Assembly (NCBI GenBank): GCA_937995275.1
Contig: CALKKN010000085.1
Location: forward strand, 1-6,039
Length of the DNA: 6,039 bases
Source of the DNA: an uncultured Lysobacterales bacterium
GTDB taxonomy: Bacteria; Pseudomonadota; Gammaproteobacteria; Xanthomonadales; SZUA-36
Direction: 5' to 3'
Below the pieces are notes generated by a model. It searched no databases. It saw nothing but the letters and a program-made list of their open reading frames with translations, and was not told the origin of the DNA. This document shows, in pieces, positions 1 through 4,628 of the stretch. Position 1 is the stretch's first letter. Every line of letters begins with the position of its first letter. The position numbers and the translations under genes are program-made.

Positions 1-18
1 GCCCCGCCGAAGCGGGGC
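1..18 (-). terminator. Hairpin terminator downstream of the ompA-like gene
   Basis: A perfect 7-bp GC stem (gccccgc at 1-7, gcggggc at 12-18) closes a four-base loop. Read on the minus strand the loop is UUCG, an unusually stable tetraloop often found in terminators. It lies 29 bases past the stop codon of the ompA-like gene. Any U-tract would fall outside the window, so rho-independence cannot be confirmed. Confidence 0.6.
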
Positions 19-47
19 TGCACTTCCCAACTCAGGGAACTTACGCC

Positions 48-1115
48 TTAGCGTTCGATTACAACCAACTCGACGCGGCGGTTTTCTGCACGTCCTTCCT
101 CAGTATCGTTGCTGGCCACGGGCCGCGACTCACCGTAACCACGCGCCGTCAGGTGGCTGGCCTTGACGCCCTTGGACATCAGGTAGTCCCTGACGGCGTC
201 GGCGCGGCGCTCGGACAGCCCCTGGTTGTAGGCTTCGCTACCGACGCTGTCGGTATGGCCCCCGACTTCCACGACCACGCGCTCGTGCTTCTGCAGCAGC
301 GCGGCGGCTTCGTTCAGGACGACCTTGCCTTCGGGTTTGATGGTGGCCTTGTCGAAATCGAAGTACACGCCCTCGAGTTCGATCACCGCTTCGACCTCAC
401 AGCCATCGAGGTCGACCACGGCGCCCGGCCGTGTATTCGGGCACTTGTCGCGCTCGTTCAGCACGCCATCCCCGTCGAGGTCCGGGTTCGGCGGCGGCGG
501 GGGCGGCGGCGGGGGCTCGGCCTTCCGCGGCGCCGGTGGCGGCTCCTTGCCACCAAAATCGAAGCTCAGCCCGATGCTGTAGATCGTGTCCACGTATGTG
601 CTGCTACCGCCCCAGGGGTCGTTTTCATCGGTGCCCCGAAAATACAGCTGAGCGCGCATCGACCAGTGCTTGGCAAGCTTGCCCTGCAGGCCGACGCCGA
701 TGCCGGGGGCGAACGAGTCACCCTCGCTGCCCACATTGCGATAACTGAGGTAGCCCAGGCCGAAGGCCACGTACGGCCGCAGCACCTTGTCACCGAAGTG
801 GTAACGACCCATCAAGCCCACATTGCTCAACTTCCACTGGTCGAAAGTCGCGCCCGGTGCAACGGTGTCATACTCCGTGAACGTGCCCGAAAATTCGTCG
901 TACTCCAGATCCAGGCTGAAGTTGTTGCCGATAAAGCGGCCGAATCCTACCGACCACCACACGTCATCGTCCCGCGTCTGCCTGCCCGAATCGAGTTTCA
1001 TGCCGCCGATCTGGCCGGTCAGGTGCCAGGGCTGGTCAGCGTCTGCCATGGTCTGTGTCGTGCCAAGCGCAAGGCTCATGGCGGCAAGCAATGACAGAAT
1101 GCTTCTAGTTTTCAT
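48..1115 (-). CDS. OmpA-family outer membrane protein (beta-barrel, TSP3 calcium repeat, OmpA C-terminal peptidoglycan-binding domain)
   Basis: This 355-residue protein should anchor the outer membrane to peptidoglycan. A signal peptide covers about residues 1-24 or 1-26 (hydrophobic SILSLLAAMSLALG, then a TMA or ADA cleavage site). An aromatic, glycine-rich region at about 27-188 looks like an eight-stranded outer-membrane barrel. A proline-rich linker (191-211) contains nine consecutive prolines. It is followed by a thrombospondin type 3-like segment (212-240) with DLDGDG and Cys225/Cys239, which could form a disulfide. Residues 248-352 are the OmpA C-terminal domain (YFDFDKATI, GGHTDSVGS, NQGLSERRA); Asp289 and Arg304 match the pair that binds diaminopimelate in the family. 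The ATG at 1115 is chosen because GGAGGAG lies six bases upstream (1122-1128) and the signal peptide starts there. Upstream in-frame starts at 1139 and 1142 would add nine non-signal-like residues. The exact name (OmpA or OprF) is not certain. Confidence 0.93.
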   Translation of the reverse strand: MKTRSILSLLAAMSLALGTTQTMADADQPWHLTGQIGGMKLDSGRQTRDDDVWWSVGFGRFIGNNFSLDLEYDEFSGTFTEYDTVAPGATFDQWKLSNVGLMGRYHFGDKVLRPYVAFGLGYLSYRNVGSEGDSFAPGIGVGLQGKLAKHWSMRAQLYFRGTDENDPWGGSSTYVDTIYSIGLSFDFGGKEPPPAPRKAEPPPPPPPPPNPDLDGDGVLNERDKCPNTRPGAVVDLDGCEVEAVIELEGVYFDFDKATIKPEGKVVLNEAAALLQKHERVVVEVGGHTDSVGSEAYNQGLSERRADAVRDYLMSKGVKASHLTARGYGESRPVASNDTEEGRAENRRVELVVIER

Positions 1116-1185
1116 GTAACGCTCCTCCAAAGTAAGCATCACAGATGAGCGGCTGCCGCAAGGGGCAGGTTGAGGTACTGCGCCT

Positions 1186-1214
1186 ATTTTACGAGATTAG
1201 ACCGGATATGTTAA
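1186..1214 (-). promoter_or_regulatory. Predicted sigma70 promoter for the ompA-like gene
   Basis: On the minus strand TTAACA (1214-1209, five of six matches to TTGACA) is followed by a 17-base spacer and TAAAAT (1191-1186, five of six matches to TATAAT). Transcription would start near 1179, giving a leader of about 65 bases before the ATG at 1115. The -35 box lies 23 bases beyond the end of the dksA terminator, so ompA appears to be transcribed on its own. Confidence 0.6.
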
Positions 1215-1236
1215 GAAAGTATTAAACCATATCGGC

Positions 1237-1274
1237 AAGAAAAGCCCGGTGCGCGCGAACCGCACAGACCGGGC
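1237..1274 (-). terminator. Rho-independent terminator of dksA
   Basis: Inverted repeat gcccggt (1244-1250) and accgggc (1268-1274) gives a 7-bp stem, with a possible inner GCG/CGC extension (1251-1253 with 1261-1263). On the minus strand the stem is followed directly by TTTTCTT (1243-1237). It lies 38 bases past the dksA stop and just before the promoter of the next gene. Confidence 0.8.
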
Positions 1275-1312
1275 CTCGGGACATGTTTTGATATTCGGGC
1301 CGGCAGGCGCCG

Positions 1313-1741
1313 CTAGCGTGTTTCGCCCTGCTGCCGCTGGCGCAGCTCCCAGCGCTCCTGTGCGTCGAGGCACAGGGTTGCAATCGGGCGGGCCTCCAGT
1401 CGCTCGAGGCCGATTTCCTCACCCGTTTCCTCGCAATAACCGTATTCACCGTCTTCGATGCGGGCCAGGGCCTTGTCGATCTTGCGGATCAGTTTACGGT
1501 AGCGGTCGCGCGTGCGGAGTTCGAGGCTGTTCTCGGTCTCGCGGGTTGCGCGTTCCGCTTCGTCGCCGACGTCCCTGACCTCCTGCTGCAAATGGCTGAT
1601 CGTTTCGCGGGACTCTTCGATCAGTTCCTCCCGCCAGTTCAGGAGCTTCTGGCGGAAGTACTCCAGCTGCTTCGGAGACATGTACTGTTCCTTCTTGGCG
1701 GGCTTGTATCCTTTCTTCAATTTAACGCGCTCAGATGCCAT
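1313..1741 (-). CDS. dksA: RNA polymerase-binding transcription factor DksA, two-cysteine (CxxT/CxxA) type
   Basis: DksA inserts a coiled coil into the RNA polymerase secondary channel and, with ppGpp, represses rRNA promoters and activates amino-acid promoters. The protein has 142 residues against 151 in E. coli; the difference is at the N-terminus. Residues 20-53 (YMSPKQLEYF onward) and 72-98 (SLELRTRDR, KLIRKIDKAL) form the coiled-coil arms. By a gap-free alignment with E. coli the tip is D60-E-A-E63-R-A65, so the essential Asp74 position is Glu here. The globular domain keeps Cys103 and Cys124, but their partners are Thr106 and Ala127 (CEET, 17 residues, CLDA), so the canonical four-cysteine zinc site is absent. 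Zinc-independent DksA2 of Pseudomonas aeruginosa is a known paralogue of this general kind. The ATG at 1741 is the only sensible start; its AAGGAG (1759-1754) is 12 bases away, a long spacing. The gene is divergent from yidD. Confidence 0.95.
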   Translation of the reverse strand: MASERVKLKKGYKPAKKEQYMSPKQLEYFRQKLLNWREELIEESRETISHLQQEVRDVGDEAERATRETENSLELRTRDRYRKLIRKIDKALARIEDGEYGYCEETGEEIGLERLEARPIATLCLDAQERWELRQRQQGETR

Positions 1742-1776
1742 CGTGCTAAGCTACTCCTTGTAACTATCAATTTCAT
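1717..1776 (-). CDS. Possible short upstream ORF overlapping the dksA start
   Basis: An ATG at 1776 is preceded by AGGAG (1787-1783) at a six-base spacing, better placed than the Shine-Dalgarno of dksA itself. It opens 19 codons (MKLIVTRSSLARWHLSALN) and stops with TGA at 1719-1717, 25 bases inside dksA and in another frame. The dksA ribosome-binding site lies within this ORF. I do not recognise the peptide. It could be a translational-coupling leader or a chance ORF. Confidence 0.25.
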   Translation of the reverse strand: MKLIVTRSSLARWHLSALN

Positions 1777-1801
1777 GACAATCTCCTATCCATTTGTTTT
1801 T

Positions 1802-1829
1802 ATTGTATTTTTGTGATTTGGACAGTGAA
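1802..1829 (-). promoter_or_regulatory. Candidate dksA promoter
   Basis: TTCACT (1829-1824, four of six) is followed by 16 bases and TACAAT (1807-1802, five of six) on the minus strand, within an AT-rich patch that contrasts with the GC-rich surroundings. A start near 1795 would include both the upstream ORF with its AGGAG and the dksA ribosome-binding site in a leader of about 55 bases. Confidence 0.4.
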
Positions 1830-1925
1830 TCGCCCGAAAAAGAAATTGCAACGTTATAGCCGAACTTGCGCCTGACGGCAAGCTTTTGCGGTGGGAGACG
1901 GCGGACAATCGATTCAGGAGTCAGG

Positions 1926-2135
1926 ATGGCACGGCTCTTACAATTCCTGATCAGACTCTACCAGCTGATGCTCAGTCCGTTTCTCGGCAGCCATTGCCGG
2001 TTTACGCCAACCTGTTCCCAGTATGCGGCCGAAGCCATCGGGCGCTACGGCGCCTTGCGTGGAACCTGGCTGGCGCTCAAGCGTATCGGGCGGTGTCACC
2101 CGTTTTGCGACGGCGGCTATGACCCGGTGCCCTGA
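1926..2135 (+). CDS. yidD: Membrane protein insertion efficiency factor YidD
   Basis: YidD is a small inner-membrane-associated protein that assists insertion of proteins by YidC and the Sec translocon; its mechanism is not well understood. The 69 residues match the family: an amphipathic N-terminal helix ([21 protein letters not shown]), then [11 protein letters not shown] (24-34), the central YGALRG and LALKRI stretches, and the C-terminal [14 protein letters not shown] (56-69). The family-typical cysteines are at 24, 30 and 57; a further one is at 61. The ATG at 1926 is chosen because AGGAG ends five bases upstream (1916-1920) and the conserved N-terminus starts there; a TTG at 1866 would add 20 unrelated residues. 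In most bacteria yidD lies between rnpA and yidC. Here it sits 66 bases before pyrC and divergent from dksA, so it has moved from the usual locus. No convincing promoter was found upstream. Confidence 0.95.
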   Translation: MARLLQFLIRLYQLMLSPFLGSHCRFTPTCSQYAAEAIGRYGALRGTWLALKRIGRCHPFCDGGYDPVP

Positions 2136-2164
2136 GCCCGCCGGCGAATCGCGGCAGACAGTGG

Positions 2165-2193
2165 TTGTGGCGAGGTGCCCGGGACCGGATAAT
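2165..2193 (+). promoter_or_regulatory. Weak promoter-like sequence directly before pyrC
   Basis: TTGTGG (2165-2170, three of six) is followed by exactly 17 bases and GATAAT (2188-2193, five of six). A start 7-8 bases after the -10 box would fall at about 2200-2202, on or beside the pyrC ATG. No good Shine-Dalgarno lies between, so the transcript could be leaderless. The alternative is that pyrC is read from upstream through yidD. Confidence 0.3.
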
Positions 2194-2201
2194 GCTCCGC
2201 C

Positions 2202-3551
2202 ATGAACAGACCGCTGCTGATCAAGAACGCCCGACTCGTCAACGAGGGCGCCATCCGTGATGGCGACCTGCTCGTGCGCGATGGCCGCATCGCACGCGTC
2301 GACTCGTCAATCGAGGCCGACCCGGCATTCGGGATCCTGGACGCGGACGGCGCGTTGCTGCTGCCGGGCATGATCGACGACCAGGTACATTTCCGGGAAC
2401 CCGGGCTGACGCACAAGGGCGGCATCTGGTCCGAATCCCGGGCGGCGGTGGCCGGCGGCATCACCAGTTACATGGAAATGCCCAACACGCTGCCGCCGAC
2501 CGTGACGCTGGAAGCGCTCGAAGACAAATACGCAATTGCCGCCGAAAAGTCCCTGGCCAACTATGCCTTCTACCTCGGCGCGACCAACGACAACCTGAAT
2601 GTCATCCGCGCGCTGCAGCCCGGCACGGCCGCCGGCATCAAGATCTTCATGGGGGCGTCCACCGGCAACATGCTAGTCGACGACGAAGACACGCTGGCCG
2701 GCATCTTCCGCGACGCGCCCGCCCTGATCGCCACGCATTGCGAATCGACGCCTCTGATCCAGCGGAACCTGGAAGCGGCACTCGAAAAGTACGGACCCGA
2801 AATACCCATCACCGAACACCCGGAGATCCGGAGCGCCGAGGCCTGCTATCGGTCCACCCGGACGGCCATCGCGCTGGCCCGCGAATACCAGGCGCCGCTG
2901 CACGTGCTGCACCTCTCCACCGCCCGCGAGATGGACCTGTTCGAACCGGGCGCGATGGCCGGCAAGCTGGTCACCGCGGAGGTCTGCGTGCATTTCCTGC
3001 ACTTCGACAGCGGCGACTATCCGCGCCTCGGCAACCGCATCAAGTGCAACCCGGCCATCAAGACCGCGGCCGACCGCGCCGGCCTGCTGGAGGCCGTCGA
3101 GAGCGGACGCATCGACATCATCGCGACCGATCACGCGCCGCACACGAGCGAGGAAAAAGCCGCGACCGACTACCGGCAAGCGCCCTCGGGCCTGCCGCTG
3201 GTCCAGGACGCGCTGCTGTCGCTGCTGGATTTGCACCAGGACGGCAGTCTGGCCCTGGAGGACATCGTGCAGCGCACCGCCCACAACGTCGCGCAACGTT
3301 TCGGCGTCGTCGAGCGTGGTTACCTGCGCGAAGGGTACTGGGCCGACCTCGTGATCGTCGACACGAATCGCTCGACCCCGGTCACGCCGGAGCGGGTGTT
3401 GTCGCAGTGCGGCTGGAGCCCGTTCGAAGGCGAGACTTTCCGCGCCGAAATCGTCGCAACGCTGGTCAACGGCCAGCCCGTCTATCAGGACGGACGTATC
3501 GTCGAGGCCGACGCCGCCGCCCGGCTGCAATTCCGGCCGCAGCGAACCTGA
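2202..3551 (+). CDS. pyrC: Dihydroorotase, type I (amidohydrolase superfamily)
   Basis: Dihydroorotase cyclises N-carbamoyl-L-aspartate to dihydroorotate, the third step of pyrimidine synthesis, in the cytoplasm. The 449 residues fit the type I enzymes and not the shorter type II PyrC of E. coli. Visible active-site elements are DDQVHFREPG (59-68; metal ligand His63, substrate-binding Arg65), MEMPNT (91-96), the lysine that becomes carboxylated in GIKIFMG (Lys147), His179 in ATHCES, His237 in LHVLHLS, CNP at 282-284, and the catalytic Asp310 in ATDHAPH. The C-terminus ends with the metal-independent ADLVIVD strand and a VNGQPVYQDGRI segment. The usual HxH is QxH here (Gln61); I recall the same substitution in Bacteroidetes-type homologues, so it is probably a subfamily trait. 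The start rests on the conserved N-terminal strand (LLIKNARLVNEG), since no strong Shine-Dalgarno is present. The stop is six bases before the first palindromic repeat. Confidence 0.94.
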   Translation: MNRPLLIKNARLVNEGAIRDGDLLVRDGRIARVDSSIEADPAFGILDADGALLLPGMIDDQVHFREPGLTHKGGIWSESRAAVAGGITSYMEMPNTLPPTVTLEALEDKYAIAAEKSLANYAFYLGATNDNLNVIRALQPGTAAGIKIFMGASTGNMLVDDEDTLAGIFRDAPALIATHCESTPLIQRNLEAALEKYGPEIPITEHPEIRSAEACYRSTRTAIALAREYQAPLHVLHLSTAREMDLFEPGAMAGKLVTAEVCVHFLHFDSGDYPRLGNRIKCNPAIKTAADRAGLLEAVESGRIDIIATDHAPHTSEEKAATDYRQAPSGLPLVQDALLSLLDLHQDGSLALEDIVQRTAHNVAQRFGVVERGYLREGYWADLVIVDTNRSTPVTPERVLSQCGWSPFEGETFRAEIVATLVNGQPVYQDGRIVEADAAARLQFRPQRT

Positions 3552-3557
3552 TCGTTT

Positions 3558-3627
3558 TTGTAGGAGCGGCTTTAGCCGCGATAATAAGGCCCCATAAGCT
3601 CAATCGCGGCTAAAGCCGCTCCTACAA
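3558..3627. repeat. Palindromic REP doublet (REPIN-like), copy 1
   Basis: A perfect 25-bp inverted repeat (3558-3582 and 3603-3627) surrounds a 20-base spacer. Each arm contains GTAGGAGCGGCTTTAGCCGC: a GTAG head followed by its own GCGGC-TTTA-GCCGC hairpin. This is the known layout of REP sequences mobilised in trans by RAYT (TnpA-REP) transposases, with two in inverted orientation forming a REPIN. It begins six bases past the pyrC stop, so the long hairpin could stabilise the 3' end of the pyrC mRNA or halt transcription. No U-tract follows. Confidence 0.85.
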
Positions 3628-3662
3628 CCGCCCGTACAGCCGCCCCCACAGCTGCTCCCACA
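3615..3662. repeat. Tandem array of four 12-bp units built from the REP tail
   Basis: The last 12 bases of the palindrome's arm begin a phased series: gccgctcctaca (3615-3626), accgcccgtaca (3627-3638), gccgcccccaca (3639-3650), gctgctcccaca (3651-3662). The consensus is close to GCCGCYCCYACA with no gaps between units. The later units have diverged from the first. The array lies in the fabI leader region and is absent from the other palindrome copy. Confidence 0.8.
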
Positions 3663-3730
3663 GATGACGCGCGGGCCGAATTGCAGTAATCTGCCCGCCA
3701 CCAAGCCGCAGCGAAATACAGGAAACCGCC

Positions 3731-4522
3731 ATGGGATTTCTCGCCGGAAAACGTGCCCTGATCGTGGGTGTCGCCAGCCCCCGCTCGATCGCCTGGGGCA
3801 TCGCCGAAGCCATGCACGAACAGGGCGCCGAGCTGGCCTTTACCTACCAGAACGACAAGCTCAAGCCGCGGGTGGACAAGATCGCCGCGGCGACCGGTTC
3901 GGACATCGTTCTGCCCTGCGACGTGGCCTCCGACGATGAAATCGAGCAGGTATTCACGGAACTGGGCCAGCGCTGGGACGGTTACGACATCCTGGTGCAT
4001 TCCGTCGGCTTCGCACCGCGCGACCAGCTGGAAGGCGACTACATGGACGTGGTCAACCGGGAGGGCTTCCAGGTCGCCCACGATATCAGCTCGTACAGTT
4101 TCGCCGCGCTCGCCAAGGCCGGCCTGGGCATGATGGAAGGGCGCGATGGCGCCATGCTGACGTTGACCTATCTGGGCTCTGTTCGCTCATTGACGGGGTA
4201 CAACGTGATGGGCCTGGCCAAGGCCAGCCTGGAAGCGAACGTCCGTTACATGGCCCGCAGCCTTGGCCCGAAGGGCATCCGGGTCAACGCGATCTCCGCC
4301 GGCCCCATCAAAACCCTGGCTGCCGCCGGCATCCCGCATTTTCGCAAGATGCTGCATCACGTCGAGGAGACCGCCCCGCTGCGGCGAACCATCACGCCCC
4401 GCGAGGTCGGCAACGTCGCCGCCTTCCTGTGCTCGGACCTGGCCTCCGGGGTCACCGGCGAGATCACCTACGTCGATTCGGGCTACAACATCCTGGGCAT
4501 GACCGGCCTGGACGAGTCGTAG
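3731..4522 (+). CDS. fabI: Enoyl-[acyl-carrier-protein] reductase (NADH), FabI
   Basis: FabI carries out the last reduction of each fatty-acid elongation cycle, turning trans-2-enoyl-ACP into acyl-ACP with NADH, in the cytoplasm. The 263 residues match the family length (262 in E. coli). The Rossmann nucleotide loop is [11 protein letters not shown] (13-23), followed by CDV (63-65) and HSVGFAP (90-96). The catalytic Tyr157 and Lys164 stand in the FabI spacing Y-x6-K (YNVMGLAK), with Tyr147 before them. [12 protein letters not shown] (188-199) precedes the flexible substrate-binding loop. Gly93, Met160 and Phe204, equivalents of positions altered in triclosan-resistant E. coli, are all unchanged. 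AGGA at 3720-3723 lies seven bases before the ATG. The best promoter candidate is poor (ATGACG 3664-3669, 17 bases, TAATCT 3687-3692). The gene is bracketed by two palindromic repeats and converges on the ppiD-like gene. Confidence 0.97.
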   Translation: MGFLAGKRALIVGVASPRSIAWGIAEAMHEQGAELAFTYQNDKLKPRVDKIAAATGSDIVLPCDVASDDEIEQVFTELGQRWDGYDILVHSVGFAPRDQLEGDYMDVVNREGFQVAHDISSYSFAALAKAGLGMMEGRDGAMLTLTYLGSVRSLTGYNVMGLAKASLEANVRYMARSLGPKGIRVNAISAGPIKTLAAAGIPHFRKMLHHVEETAPLRRTITPREVGNVAAFLCSDLASGVTGEITYVDSGYNILGMTGLDES

Positions 4523-4547
4523 GCCCGTCCCCCAATAAAACGGCGGC

Positions 4548-4616
4548 TGTAAGAGCGGCTTTAGCCGCGATAATATGTTTTTTTAAAACCGATCGCGGCT
4601 AAAGCCGCTCCTACAA
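4548..4616. repeat. Palindromic REP doublet (REPIN-like), copy 2
   Basis: This is the same element as at 3558-3627. Arms at 4548-4571 and 4592-4615 pair over 24 bp with one G-U or A-C mismatch, around a spacer that is again exactly 20 bases but of unrelated sequence apart from its first four bases (AATA). Base 4552 is A where copy 1 has G, which breaks the GTAG head of the left arm (GTAA). The element lies between the convergent stops of fabI (25 bases away) and the ppiD-like gene (12 bases away). It may act as a shared 3' end; a T7 run (4578-4584) follows the left-arm hairpin on the plus strand at some distance. Confidence 0.85.
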
Positions 4617-4628
4617 CAGCATCTGAGG

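Noticed and set aside
153..1094. Long plus-strand ORF of 313 codons
   Set aside because: It is antisense to the ompA-like gene in GC-rich sequence. It lacks recognisable domains, while the minus-strand frame has signal peptide, barrel and OmpA domain.
1817..1846. Plus-strand promoter for yidD (TTGGAC with AGAAAT 17 bases on)
   Set aside because: The -10 matches only three of six positions; too weak to annotate.
2673..3530. Long minus-strand ORF of 285 codons
   Set aside because: It is antisense to pyrC. Its composition is typical of shadow frames and it has no motif or ribosome-binding site of note.
2738..3613. Plus-strand ORF of 291 codons in another frame of pyrC
   Set aside because: It is a very Arg/Pro/Gly-rich shadow frame inside the well-supported dihydroorotase gene.
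3615..3662. Tandem units considered as a CRISPR array
   Set aside because: The units are 12 bases long and abut with no spacers; no cas gene is nearby.
3572..4081. Minus-strand ORF with a VGAA-like repeat at its C-terminus
   Set aside because: The repeat is only the translation of the 12-bp tandem array, and the rest is antisense to fabI.
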